A stretch of 61,382 bases of DNA, from positions 1 to 61,382 of the forward strand of contig JAHDWH010000006.1 of assembly GCA_023384455.1 (NCBI GenBank), in the 5' to 3' direction. Of this stretch, positions 1-7,683 are shown piece by piece. A program made the translations under genes and the position numbers. Numbering within the stretch: the first letter of the stretch is position 1; each line of letters starts with the position of its first letter. Under the pieces are notes generated by a model. It was not told the DNA's origin, did no database searches, and worked only from the letters and a program-made list of their open reading frames with translations. The DNA is from Caldilineaceae bacterium. Lineage in GTDB: Bacteria > Chloroflexota > Anaerolineae > Caldilineales > Caldilineaceae.

Positions 1-72
1 ACGCCCTCCGCAGACTCCGGGCTACTCAATCAGCGCTCACTGGTCTGGCTGATTACCGGATCAATTTTTTAG
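1..72 (+). CDS. Possible C-terminal end of an upstream gene (partial)
   Basis: Frame 1 is open from the window edge to a TAG at 70-72 and encodes about 23 residues ending LVWLITGSIF, a hydrophobic tail that could be the end of a membrane protein. The stretch is too short to identify and an open frame of this length can occur by chance. It sits just before the enolase-like gene, separated by a GTTCCCACGCGGAGCG repeat. Confidence 0.25.
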   Translation, partial: TPSADSGLLNQRSLVWLITGSIF

Positions 73-82
73 TGTCCAAGAG

Positions 83-124
83 CGTCTGGGGAGCGTTCCC
101 ACGCGGAGCGCTGGGAACGAGAAC
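83..124. repeat. GTTCCCACGCGGAGCG palindromic repeat, copy 1
   Basis: The stretch contains GTTCCCACGCGGAGCG followed by CTGGGAACGAGAAC, so GTTCCCA and TGGGAAC form a small inverted repeat. The reverse complement of 34506-34545 matches it at nearly every position, so this is a dispersed intergenic repeat. It lies immediately upstream of the ribosome binding site of the enolase-like gene. Confidence 0.7.
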
Positions 125-146
125 AATCACAAAAAGGGAAACTACA

Positions 147-1409
147 ATGCCGATGATTCACAGTTTGGGTGGACTGGAGATTCTGGACAGCCGGGGACGG
201 CCCACTGTGCGGGCCACCTGTGTGCTGACGAGCGGTGCGACCGGCATCGCCTCCGTGCCCTCCGGCGCGTCTACCGGAAAAGCGGAAGCGCTGGAACTGC
301 GGGACGGCGATCCGGCCCGCTACCGGGGGCTGGGCTGCCGCCAGGCCGTGGGTAATGTGCGGGGCGAGATTGCCGCCGGGCTGGTCGGCCAGGAGATGGC
401 GGACCAGTCTGCCCTGGACAATGCGCTGATCGCACTGGACGGCACGCCTAACAAAGCTCGGCTGGGAGCCAATGCACTGCTGGCCGTTTCGCTGGCCTTT
501 GCCCGGGCCTGCGCGGCAGAGGCAGGCGTTCCCCTCTACCAGCACTTTGCGGCTATTCATACGCCGGGCAAACTGGCGGACAGTCTGCCCCGGCCCACTA
601 TCAATCTATTTAGCGGGGGCAAGCACGCGGGGGGGCAGGTTCCCATTCAGGATGTGCTGGTGGTTCCCATCGGCGCGGCCACAGTGGACGAAGCAATGGC
701 GATGACCTACGCGGTCTATCAGGCCGCGGCGGAGTTGACGCTGGAAAAGTACGGGATGCGCGCCCTCACTGCGGACGAGGGCGGGCTGGCCCCTCCCTTC
801 CCCGACGCCGAGGCGATGCTGGGCGATGCAGTGGCCGCGATTGCGCGGGCGGGCTATACGCCGGGACAGGAAGTCTCATTAGCGCTGGATGTGGCGTCCA
901 GCCATTTTTACACAGACGGGCGCTACCACCTGGGCGGCGAACCCCTGGACAGCGCCGGGATGATCCGCCATCTGGTCGGCTGGCTGGAGCGCTATCCGAT
1001 TGTGAGTCTGGAGGACGGGCTGGCCGAGGAGGATTGGGCCAACTGGCCTGCCCTGCGAAAGGCGATTGGGGGACGGGCGCTGGTGTTAGGGGATGATTTT
1101 CTCTGCACCAATCCAGCACGCATCCGCCGGGCGATTGAGGCGGACGCGGCGGATGCGCTGCTGCTCAAAGTCAATCAGATCGGTACACTCTCCGAAGCTG
1201 CCGAGTCCTGCCGGATCGCCCAGGCAGCGGGCTGGCACGTCACAGTCAGCGCGCGCAGCGGCGAGACCGAAGACGACTGGCTGGCCGATCTAGCTGTGGG
1301 CTGGGGCGGCGACCACCTGAAAGTCGGCTCCATCACCCAATCGGAGCGGCTGGCAAAGTACAACCGGCTGCTGGCGATTGAGGCGGAGACAGTTTTGAAG
1401 ATGGGGTGA
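147..1409 (+). CDS. Enolase-like protein with altered active-site residues
   Basis: The 420-residue product has the enolase fold signatures: SGASTG loop (about 39), HA-x-x-x-V (about 160), ADEGG with E211, metal-ligand motifs LALD, SLEDG and LGDDF, LKVNQIG with K341, and SGETED followed by SERLAKYN. Enolase interconverts 2-phosphoglycerate and phosphoenolpyruvate in the cytoplasm. Two usually invariant positions differ: the glutamate equivalent to yeast E168 is aspartate (D169, IQDVL instead of IQEFM), and the substrate histidine equivalent to yeast H373 is alanine (A369, SARSGE instead of SHRSGE). It may therefore be a paralogue with changed or weak activity rather than the housekeeping enolase. 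The ATG at 147 follows AAAAAGGGA; an upstream in-frame start at 72 lies in repeat DNA. Superfamily assignment is firm, function is not. Confidence 0.85.
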   Translation: MPMIHSLGGLEILDSRGRPTVRATCVLTSGATGIASVPSGASTGKAEALELRDGDPARYRGLGCRQAVGNVRGEIAAGLVGQEMADQSALDNALIALDGTPNKARLGANALLAVSLAFARACAAEAGVPLYQHFAAIHTPGKLADSLPRPTINLFSGGKHAGGQVPIQDVLVVPIGAATVDEAMAMTYAVYQAAAELTLEKYGMRALTADEGGLAPPFPDAEAMLGDAVAAIARAGYTPGQEVSLALDVASSHFYTDGRYHLGGEPLDSAGMIRHLVGWLERYPIVSLEDGLAEEDWANWPALRKAIGGRALVLGDDFLCTNPARIRRAIEADAADALLLKVNQIGTLSEAAESCRIAQAAGWHVTVSARSGETEDDWLADLAVGWGGDHLKVGSITQSERLAKYNRLLAIEAETVLKMG

Positions 1410-1459
1410 TGAGATCCTGAGGTGAAGAGCGACGCATCATCCCATCATCTCATCACCCC
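1403..1459. terminator. Inverted repeat spanning two convergent stop codons
   Basis: GGGGTGATGAGAT (1403-1415) pairs with ATCTCATCACCCC (1447-1459). The arms include the TGA of the enolase-like gene and the last codons of the convergent MOSC gene. It could act as a bidirectional transcription end, although there is no T-run. The GATGGG words recur at other gene ends in this window. Confidence 0.5.
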
Positions 1460-1939
1460 CACACTGTCCCCCACCCGGATCAGCCCACCTTCCACCACCC
1501 GCGCCGTAATCCCCCCGTGACCGCGCATGGCATTGTAGCCGCCGGGGCCGAGGCTCTCTTCCATCCGGGAGCAGGGGTGGCAGTTGCCCGTATATTCCAG
1601 CACCGCCTCGCCCATGCGGAAGCGTTTGTCTTTCAGGGCCAGCAGATTCAGCCCGGAGACGACGATATTGCGGCGCAGGCGGGCCGGGTCGATGGGTGGG
1701 CCGCCCAGAAAAGAGCCGACCGCGGCCAGGTGTTCCGCCTGAATCAGCGTCACCTGGCGCTGGCTTTCGTCGCCCCGTCCCCGAAAGCGATCCCCCACCA
1801 GCCCGCTGCCGGGCAGGGCCTCGGCTCCCTCCACCGCCTCCACCGGCTGGCGATGACCGGGCCGCAGTCCAATCCACAGCACTTCGCCGGTCTGGGGCAG
1901 GCTGTTCAACAGGGCTTGCATGGGAGTATCTTCGGTCAT
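1445..1939 (-). CDS. MOSC domain protein
   Basis: The 164-residue product is a stand-alone MOSC domain, the beta-barrel found in molybdenum cofactor sulfurase C-termini and in YiiM/YuaD-type proteins. Visible signatures are GLVGDR (about 49), a central RRNIVVSGLNL segment, and GNCHPCSRM (about 120), which holds the conserved cysteine thought to carry sulfur in this family. The ATG at 1939 is preceded by AAGGAGAGTCCT; longer frames upstream run through a repeat (1953-1989) and lack this site. It converges on the enolase-like gene. Sulfur or metal-sulfur transfer is known for the family; the substrate here is unknown. Confidence 0.85.
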   Translation of the reverse strand: MTEDTPMQALLNSLPQTGEVLWIGLRPGHRQPVEAVEGAEALPGSGLVGDRFRGRGDESQRQVTLIQAEHLAAVGSFLGGPPIDPARLRRNIVVSGLNLLALKDKRFRMGEAVLEYTGNCHPCSRMEESLGPGGYNAMRGHGGITARVVEGGLIRVGDSVGVMR

Positions 1940-1952
1940 AGGACTCTCCTTT

Positions 1953-1989
1953 GTAACGCAAGCTGTTAGCTTGAAAGCGCTTGCGTATC
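1953..1989. repeat. GTAACGCAAGCTGTTAGCTTG repeat, copy 1
   Basis: GTAACGCAAGCTGTTAGCTT is followed by AAGCGCTTGCGTA, giving an imperfect palindrome. The same word family forms a near-perfect palindrome at 2555-2603. It occupies the space just upstream of the MOSC gene start. Confidence 0.65.
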
Positions 1990-2162
1990 CGCCGCAAACT
2001 GTTCTGCTGCCTGCGCCACCGATAGAAAGCGTTCCAGTCATCGCTGGGGACTACAATCAGTATGGACATCGGCTTCTCCTTTCACTTCTGTAAACCAATC
2101 CCTACTTGCGCCAGGTATGCAACAAATCACCTTTCACGCGACACTAGTTTGGAATAGGAGAG

Positions 2163-2172
2163 AGTGGTATAC
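2163..2172 (+). promoter_or_regulatory. Possible extended -10 promoter
   Basis: TGGTATACT has the TGn-TATACT form of an extended -10 element and lies about 45 bases upstream of the HicB-like start at 2218. No convincing -35 box is placed at 16-18 bases, which is tolerated for extended -10 promoters. Confidence 0.4.
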
Positions 2173-2217
2173 TTTGTCCCATCACATCGGGCCAACTTTA
2201 GTGGAAAGGATAACTCA

Positions 2218-2466
2218 ATGAATCTACGCGTAGAAGTCGAACGAGAAGATGATAAGCGCTGGATCGCGGAAATTCCCGCGCTGCCTGGTGTGCTTGTCTA
2301 CGGTCAAACCCGGCAGGAGGCGATTGCCCAGGTCAAGGCTCTGGCCCTACGTCTCCTCGCCGACCGGTTGGAACACGGGGAAAATGTTCCGGAAGCAGAC
2401 GAAATCGGCCTCCGAATGCTGGCCCGCGTCGCCAAACACACCGGGCTTTCACCGGATGATTTGTGA
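2218..2466 (+). CDS. HicB-like antitoxin domain protein, no visible HicA partner
   Basis: The 82-residue protein begins MNLRVEVEREDDKRWIAEIP and continues LPGVLVYGQTRQEAI, the partial RNase H-like fold of the HicB/UPF0150 family. In complete systems HicB neutralises the HicA mRNA interferase and often binds its own promoter. Here the following 100 bases hold only the convergent end of the next gene, and no HicA-sized frame lies on either side, so it appears to be a solitary antitoxin-like protein. GGAAAGGAT precedes the ATG at 2218; the longer frame from 2164 has no such site. Confidence 0.75.
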   Translation: MNLRVEVEREDDKRWIAEIPALPGVLVYGQTRQEAIAQVKALALRLLADRLEHGENVPEADEIGLRMLARVAKHTGLSPDDL

Positions 2467-2554
2467 ACTGGGCATAGCATTGATTTAATTCTATTCCTCT
2501 CCCGTCCGTCACCACCACCCCAGCGCCCCCCCCACAGTAACCGTCTCCCCATCT

Positions 2555-2603
2555 GTAACGCAAGCTGTCAGTTTGCGCTCCGCAAGCTGACAGCTTGCGT
2601 TAC
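2555..2603. repeat. AAGCTGACAGCTTGCG palindrome inside a gene end
   Basis: GTAACGCAAGCTGTCAG (2555-2571) and CTGACAGCTTGCGTTAC (2587-2603) are perfect 17-base reverse complements with a 15-base loop. The palindrome contains the stop codon and the last eleven or so codons of the minus-strand gene 2568-5264. A degenerate relative lies at 1953-1989. It may also fold as a terminator-like hairpin. Confidence 0.85.
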
Positions 2604-5264
2604 GGTGCCCGCGCTCCCATCCACAGTAATTGTCTCCCCGTCCACAATCTGCCGGGTCGCGCCCGTCACATTAATCACCGCGGGCAGGCCGTACTCCCGG
2701 GCCACAATCGCGCCGTGGGAGAGCTGGCCGCCGATCTCCAGCACCAGCCCGCTGATGGTGGAAAAGACGGGGGTCCAGCCGGGGTCGGTGGCGCGAGTGA
2801 CAAGGATTTCGCCGGGCTGGATGCGGGCCGCGTCTGCCGGTGTCAGTACGACCCGGGCGATGCCGGTCACCCGCCCCCTGCTGGCGGCGATACCCCGCAG
2901 CACATTCGGATCGTCCGGGCTGATGGCGTCCCCGGCGATGTCCACCGGCCTGCCCTGGGGGTCCAGCACATCCGGTGCGGGCTGGGTGTGCCAATATTCC
3001 CAGGCGGCGCGACGATCGGCCACCAGCGCGGCCAGGTCCGGGCGATCCGGCAGGACGCGGGGATCGTTGGCCGCTACAATCTCCTCGATCTCCGTGTGGG
3101 CCAGGAAGAAAATGTCGTCGGGCTGGGCCAGCCAGCCCCGTTGCGCCCAGCGTCGCCCCAACTCGGCGATGAGACGGCGCACGGGCAGAAAGAGCTTGAC
3201 CAGATAGTGCTGGCCGTTGTCCCGCACCCGCACCTGCTCTTGCAGGCTGATCAGGGAACGGCGGAAGGCGATGCGCTGCAACGGGTTGAGTTTGGATTCC
3301 ACCAGCGCCTGGCTCTCTTCCCGCTGGCGCTGCTGGTGGGCCGCGTTTTGCGCGGGGTCAAAGCCCGGCGCGGCCCGCAGATAGCCCTGCACCATCTCCA
3401 TCGCCTGCTCCGGGACCTCGGCCCAGCGGGGGACGAGAAACTCGGCTTCGGACATACAGCGATGGCCGTGGCGGCGCAGGAAGCGCTCAAAGAGAGCAAG
3501 CGCGCTGGCCGCGCGTTCGTCGGCGCGCAGAGCAGCCAATGCGGCTGTCGGGTCCAGCGCCTCCAACTCGTCCGCCAGCCCTGCCCCGCGAATCTCCTGG
3601 GCGATGCGCCAGAGGTCCGGCACCATTTCGGCGGAGATGATACCGCTAAGCCCGGAGACCAGTTCCTGGGCCAGTTCCCGCCGCCCGGTGGCCTTTTCGA
3701 CGGTGGCCTCCAGGCTGCCGAAGCCCTGCATCGACAGGGAGGTGGAGGCCAGGTGGTAGTCCATATAGTGCATCAGCCGATCCCGCCAGACGACGAGCGC
3801 GCCCCGGCAGAGGTCCCCATCGGATTGGGCATCCAGCGGGCTGTCCATAAAGTCGTCCACCAGCCGGTCGATGGTGGCAAACTCCTGGGGAAAGTGGGCA
3901 ATGTCCCGGTTCCATTTGCCCATACGTCGCATCATAAAGAGTGCGCTGTCCAACACTTTGCCCCAACGCCAACCGGTCAGCTTCGTCTCCGGGTTGATAT
4001 GGCTGATGGAGGGCGCAACCATCGACGCGGCTAAACCGGAGCCGTCGGTATAGGCGTGGAGGACCGCGCCTTCGTTGAAATAGACGTGGCCGTGAGCGCG
4101 CTTGGCCCACTGGATATGGCCTTTGTAGGGCGCTTTGACCCCGGCGACCAGCCGCTCGGAAGTCTCGTGGACCATCTCATAGCCGGTGGACCAGGTGAAG
4201 GGCGTCACCGGTTCGGGCCAGCGCTCGCCCACATCGGCCTGGGTCCACCAGTCGAAGGGCTGAGGCGCGAAGCCAGGAATGGGCGGCCAGGCGTCGTCGC
4301 CGGGCACCCGGTTGGGCTGGGCGGTGGTTGTCACCGGGCGGGACTGGAGGAGGTAGAGTTTGCCGTCGGCGTAGGCCCACTCCACATCCTGGGGACTGTT
4401 GAAATGCTGCTCGATGCGCCGCCCGATCCCGACCAGTTCGCCCACCTGGGCGTCGGTCAGGGCGCGCTGGCTCTGGCGGGCCGTATCCACCGCCACCTCT
4501 GCCGTCCCGTTCGTCTGGGCCGCGGTCATCACCGCTTTGTCCCCAATCGCCACTTCCAACAACCCGCCGCTCTCTTTGGCCGCGATGTACGTGTCCGGGT
4601 TGACCTGACCGGCCACCAGCGCTTCGCCCAACCCCCAGGTGGCGTTGATAATCACCTGGCCGTCGTCGCCTGTCACCGGATTCACCGTAAAGAGCACCCC
4701 GGCCACCTCCGCAGGAACCATCTGCTGGACGACAACGGCCAGGCTCACATCCTCCGGCGCAATCGACTGGCGGCGGCGATAGGCGATGGCCCGCCCGGTC
4801 CACAGGCTGGCCCAGCAGCGGATCACCCCATCCAGCAGCGCGTCCGGCCCGATGACATTCAAGTATGTCTCCTGCTGGCCCGCAAAGGAGGCGTCGGGCA
4901 GGTCCTCGGCGGTGGCGGAGGAACGCACGGCCACCGGGCTGGCGTCGGGGATGGCTTCGCGAAAGGCGGCCAGAATCGCCTTCCGCAGAGCGTCGGGCAG
5001 GCTGGCGCGGGCAAAGAGGCCGCGGATTTCCGCGGAGGCCCGGTCGTAGGCCGTGGGGTCGGTTGTGTCGATGGCCGCCACCTGCGCGACGATAGAGGCG
5101 GCCAGCCCGTTGGCCTTCACGAAGTGATCGTAGCCAGCGGTCGTCACTACAAAGCCGCCGGGCACGTCAAAGCCCCCCCGAATCAGCACGGAGAGATTGG
5201 CCCCTTTGCCCCCGGCGTTGGCAAGGGTCAGGTCTGGGCTGGAGAGGGGGAGGGTCAATTGCAT
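2568..5264 (-). CDS. Rifampin phosphotransferase-like PEP-utilising enzyme
   Basis: The 898-residue protein has an N-terminal ATP-grasp domain of the PEP synthase/PPDK type (GGKGANLSVL near 20; VRSSATAEDLPDASFAGQQ near 115; PVTGDD near 196). A long central region has no PEP-binding TIM barrel, and a C-terminal swivelling phosphohistidine domain carries GGQLSHGAIVAREYGLPAV with the predicted catalytic histidine near residue 850. In PEP synthase the histidine domain is central and followed by a barrel. The order ATP-grasp, middle domain, histidine at the C-terminus is that of rifampin phosphotransferases (RPH). Such enzymes move the ATP beta-phosphate via histidine to an acceptor; the acceptor here is unknown. 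AGGAG precedes the ATG. The final residues are encoded by a repeat palindrome. Automated annotation would probably say PEP synthase. Confidence 0.8.
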   Translation of the reverse strand: MQLTLPLSSPDLTLANAGGKGANLSVLIRGGFDVPGGFVVTTAGYDHFVKANGLAASIVAQVAAIDTTDPTAYDRASAEIRGLFARASLPDALRKAILAAFREAIPDASPVAVRSSATAEDLPDASFAGQQETYLNVIGPDALLDGVIRCWASLWTGRAIAYRRRQSIAPEDVSLAVVVQQMVPAEVAGVLFTVNPVTGDDGQVIINATWGLGEALVAGQVNPDTYIAAKESGGLLEVAIGDKAVMTAAQTNGTAEVAVDTARQSQRALTDAQVGELVGIGRRIEQHFNSPQDVEWAYADGKLYLLQSRPVTTTAQPNRVPGDDAWPPIPGFAPQPFDWWTQADVGERWPEPVTPFTWSTGYEMVHETSERLVAGVKAPYKGHIQWAKRAHGHVYFNEGAVLHAYTDGSGLAASMVAPSISHINPETKLTGWRWGKVLDSALFMMRRMGKWNRDIAHFPQEFATIDRLVDDFMDSPLDAQSDGDLCRGALVVWRDRLMHYMDYHLASTSLSMQGFGSLEATVEKATGRRELAQELVSGLSGIISAEMVPDLWRIAQEIRGAGLADELEALDPTAALAALRADERAASALALFERFLRRHGHRCMSEAEFLVPRWAEVPEQAMEMVQGYLRAAPGFDPAQNAAHQQRQREESQALVESKLNPLQRIAFRRSLISLQEQVRVRDNGQHYLVKLFLPVRRLIAELGRRWAQRGWLAQPDDIFFLAHTEIEEIVAANDPRVLPDRPDLAALVADRRAAWEYWHTQPAPDVLDPQGRPVDIAGDAISPDDPNVLRGIAASRGRVTGIARVVLTPADAARIQPGEILVTRATDPGWTPVFSTISGLVLEIGGQLSHGAIVAREYGLPAVINVTGATRQIVDGETITVDGSAGTVTQAVSLRSAN

Positions 5265-5354
5265 AGGGTTTCTCCTACGTTGCCAAGTGGGGGCGCATCA
5301 TCTATACTGTAGAGAGCATCCCCGCAGATTGTTTTGGACTCCAAAGAGGAATGT

Positions 5355-5513
5355 ATGGTAGCAGCAATTCAGGCACTTCCCCAAACAGGCCGCCTGGAAG
5401 TAAACATCCGCGTATCTTCCGATAGGAACGCAGATTTCGCAGAGGACGCGGATTTCGCAGAACGAATCCTCGTTCTCTTCCATCCGTGTATACAAAAACA
5501 TTGGAGCAAATGA
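5355..5513 (+). CDS. Small 52-residue ORF coupled to the next gene
   Basis: An ATG at 5355 follows AGAGGA and opens a 52-residue frame. The first 20 residues (MVAAIQALPQTGRLEVNIRV) look like a genuine small protein start of the antitoxin kind, but I cannot name a family. The second half is encoded by an ATTTCGCAGA-type repeat block (about 5418-5485), so the gene may have been invaded by a repeat. Its TGA overlaps the ATG of the next gene by one base (TGATG), which would allow translational coupling. It could also be a chance frame. Confidence 0.3.
   Translation: MVAAIQALPQTGRLEVNIRVSSDRNADFAEDADFAERILVLFHPCIQKHWSK
5418..5489. repeat. CGCAGATTTCGCAG / CATCCGTGT repeat block
   Basis: The words AACGCAGATTTCGCAG, GCGGATTTCGCAG and TTCCATCCGTGT belong to a degenerate family seen again near 6530-6568, 20411-20473, 37737-37848, 44474-44520, 49290-49345 and 59686-59735. 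Copies are short and imperfect. All but the one at 59686, which overlaps a gene remnant, lie between genes. Confidence 0.5.
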
Positions 5514-6529
5514 TGGCGAACGAATCGCTCATATCGACCGACATTGACTACACGCAAAGCGGCAAGCAGATCGGCGTGCTGCGGGTTCCCCAATCCTTCA
5601 ATACCGCGGGCTGGGCCAACTATTTCATCCCGATCGCCGTTATCCAGAATGGCAGCGGTCCGACGGTACTCCTATCCGGCGGCAATCACGGCGACGAGTA
5701 CGAGGGGCAGGTGACGCTCCTCAATCTGGTGCGGGAGATCCAACCGGAGCAAGTACAGGGGCGGCTGATTGTGCTGCCGATGCTCAACCGCCCCGCCTGT
5801 GTGGCGGGGACACGGCTATCGCCGCTGGATGGGCGCAATATGAACCGGGCTTTTCCCGGCCAGCGCAACGATACGATTACGGGGATGATCGCCCATTACG
5901 TCAGTTCTGTGCTGCTGCCCCTGGCCGATATTGTGGTGGACATCCATTCCGGCGGGCGCACGTTGCAGTTTCTGCCGTCGGTCAATATGCACGAGTTGGC
6001 GAACCAGACACAGATGGACGAAATGGTGCGGGCGGCCAACTCCTGGGGCGCGCCTTACGTCTTTATCTATGCGGATGTGGCTGGCGAGGGGCTGCTGCCC
6101 TCCTACGCCGAAAGCCTGGGCAAAATTACCCTGGGTACGGAACTGGGCAGTGCGCCCCAGTTCGGTGTGGAGATGCTGGGCATCGCCGACCGGGGCGTGA
6201 AAAATATGCTGCGGATGTACGGCGTTCTCACCGACAGCCCCTACACGCCACCCGCGCCTGCGCCCCAACTGGTGGCCGCTACCGACGCCGCCGATTATGT
6301 GATGGCCCCGGTCAGCGGCATCTTTGAGCCATTTCTGGAGATGGGCGATTCCGTCGAAGTCGGTCAGAAGTTGGGCCAAATTCACTCGACAGAACTGCCC
6401 TTTGCCGACCCCGTGCCGGTGTTGGCCCAGACCGGCGGCATTCTTTTTGGGCGCTGCGGCTTTCCGCTCACCCAGCAGGGCGCGTGTGTGGCAACGATTG
6501 TGCGTCCGTATACATTACCGAAAGAATAG
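5513..6529 (+). CDS. Succinylglutamate desuccinylase/aspartoacylase-family zinc hydrolase
   Basis: The 338-residue protein carries the M14-like aspartoacylase signatures: GGNHGDEYEG near residue 57 (zinc-binding H and E), RNMNRAFPG near 108 (substrate arginine region) and VDIHSGG near 140 (third zinc ligand). A C-terminal beta-sheet domain of biotinyl-like type runs from about 264. Its nearest functional models are N-acyl-diaminobutyrate deacetylases (DoeB-like), which cleave amide bonds of N-acylated amino acids in ectoine breakdown; no other ectoine gene is nearby, so the substrate is open. ATG codons at 5510 and 5513 follow GGAG; the second has better spacing. It is followed by a beta-propeller gene on the same strand. 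Confidence 0.8.
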   Translation: MANESLISTDIDYTQSGKQIGVLRVPQSFNTAGWANYFIPIAVIQNGSGPTVLLSGGNHGDEYEGQVTLLNLVREIQPEQVQGRLIVLPMLNRPACVAGTRLSPLDGRNMNRAFPGQRNDTITGMIAHYVSSVLLPLADIVVDIHSGGRTLQFLPSVNMHELANQTQMDEMVRAANSWGAPYVFIYADVAGEGLLPSYAESLGKITLGTELGSAPQFGVEMLGIADRGVKNMLRMYGVLTDSPYTPPAPAPQLVAATDAADYVMAPVSGIFEPFLEMGDSVEVGQKLGQIHSTELPFADPVPVLAQTGGILFGRCGFPLTQQGACVATIVRPYTLPKE

Positions 6530-6598
6530 AACACGGATGACACTGATCAGGCGGATTCACACGGATTGAAGCTTACATTTTCTCAAAAGGAGAAGTTC

Positions 6599-7555
6599 AT
6601 GCCACGTAAGACCAGCGGTAACAAACCTTTCGCCTTCTCTCTATGCGAAGATTTGTATACCCTGCCTGAAAAAGTGATTCCGTGGGAAGTGCGGCTGCAC
6701 GGCGGCTTTGCCGTAGACCAGCGGCCCGGCTTCGGCCAGATTTACTACGGGATGCCTGGCTGCGGGATTCTGCGCATCAGTGCAGACCTGACCCGTCAGG
6801 AGCTTATTGCACTGCCGCCGGAGTGGCAGGAAGTCAACTTTCACAGCACAAAGATCGGCGGCACTGACGAAGCGCCCCGGCTCTATCTGCCCGCCAACAA
6901 CGACGGCTTTGTGGCAGTGATGACACTGGACGGGGATGTCGAGTACACCCTCTCCCGGCCCGAATTCGCTGAGTACGCGGCCGCCGAGACGCCCTACAAA
7001 CCGACGGATACAATTCCCCTGGGCGATCAATTGCTGGTGGCGGACGGCTACGGAGCCAACTACATTTCCACCGCGGATCAGCCCAGCCGCAGTTGGCAAC
7101 ACATCTTTGGCGGCAAGACGACGGACCCGACGGAAGACGGCAAATTCGGCACAGCCCACGGCTTCAATCTGACGCCGAGCGGCTTTCTGGCTATCGCCGA
7201 CCGGCTCAACTCCCGCATCCAAGTCCACAGCCACGACGGCCACTTCCACGCCAGCCACCCTATGCCCGCCAACTCCCGGCCCTGTGGGATCAATTTTGTG
7301 GAGTGGCAAGGACGCACGTACGGGGTCGTCGGCAGCCTGGACGATCCGGAGAAGGAGAAGCGGCCCGCGCCGATTTATATTGTGGACTGGCAGAGCTACG
7401 AAGTAATTTCGACGATTCGGCCCAAAGAGGAATTGGGCATCGAACTGGCGGATCACCTGCACAACGTCATCTTCCACATCCACAACGGACGGCTTTTCCT
7501 CGTCTGCCAGGCGTGGAATCCGGGCCATTATTTTGTGTTGGAGATGATGGGATGA
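6599..7555 (+). CDS. NHL/six-bladed beta-propeller-like protein
   Basis: The 318-residue product shows repeated short beta-strand units such as GFAVDQRPGFGQIYYG, RLYLPANNDGFVAVM, GFLAIADRLNSRIQVHSHDG and PIYIVDWQSYEV. These are typical of NHL or six-bladed propellers, with conserved histidines (KFGTAHGFN, ELADHLHNVIF). No signal peptide is visible, so it is probably cytoplasmic. AAAGGAGAAGTTC precedes the ATG at 6599. It follows the aspartoacylase-family gene by 69 bases of repeat DNA and may be co-transcribed. Propellers of this kind are often hydrolases or ligand-binding scaffolds; I do not assign a reaction. Its last codons (EMMG-stop) come from a GATGATGGG repeat. Confidence 0.65.
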   Translation: MPRKTSGNKPFAFSLCEDLYTLPEKVIPWEVRLHGGFAVDQRPGFGQIYYGMPGCGILRISADLTRQELIALPPEWQEVNFHSTKIGGTDEAPRLYLPANNDGFVAVMTLDGDVEYTLSRPEFAEYAAAETPYKPTDTIPLGDQLLVADGYGANYISTADQPSRSWQHIFGGKTTDPTEDGKFGTAHGFNLTPSGFLAIADRLNSRIQVHSHDGHFHASHPMPANSRPCGINFVEWQGRTYGVVGSLDDPEKEKRPAPIYIVDWQSYEVISTIRPKEELGIELADHLHNVIFHIHNGRLFLVCQAWNPGHYFVLEMMG

Positions 7556-7673
7556 TGGGATGACAAGGTGACAGGGTGAAGGGGTGACGGGGTGACACGC
7601 CGCTCTCCTTGTCTCCTTGTCTCCTTGTCTCCTTGTCTCCTTGTCACCCTGTCACCCTGTCATCCCCCCCTAC
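7543..7673. repeat. GTGACAGG / TCTCCTTG tandem repeat cluster
   Basis: GATGATGGGATGATGGGATG overlaps the stop codon of the propeller gene. It is followed by GGTGACAGGGTGA-type repeats, five exact TCTCCTTG units (7604-7643) and then CACCCTGTCACCCTGTCAT. The last part is the reverse complement of the first, so the cluster could fold as a long imperfect hairpin. It ends just before the aldo/keto reductase gene. Confidence 0.85.
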
Positions 7674-7683
7674 GGAGAATAGA

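Noticed and set aside
69-560. Minus-strand 163-residue frame over the enolase-like gene
   Set aside because: It is antisense to a well-supported gene with conserved motifs and has no recognisable domain; long antisense frames are expected in GC-rich coding DNA.
2568-5264. Phosphoenolpyruvate synthase
   Set aside because: The ATP-grasp and phosphohistidine domains fit, but the histidine domain is C-terminal and no PEP-binding barrel follows, which fits the RPH layout better.
4056-5312. Plus-strand 418-residue frame opposite the RPH-like gene
   Set aside because: Antisense shadow with Gly/His-rich composition and no motif.
7604-7643. CRISPR array (regular short repeats)
   Set aside because: The TCTCCTTG units are directly adjacent, with no spacers. 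It is a simple tandem repeat.
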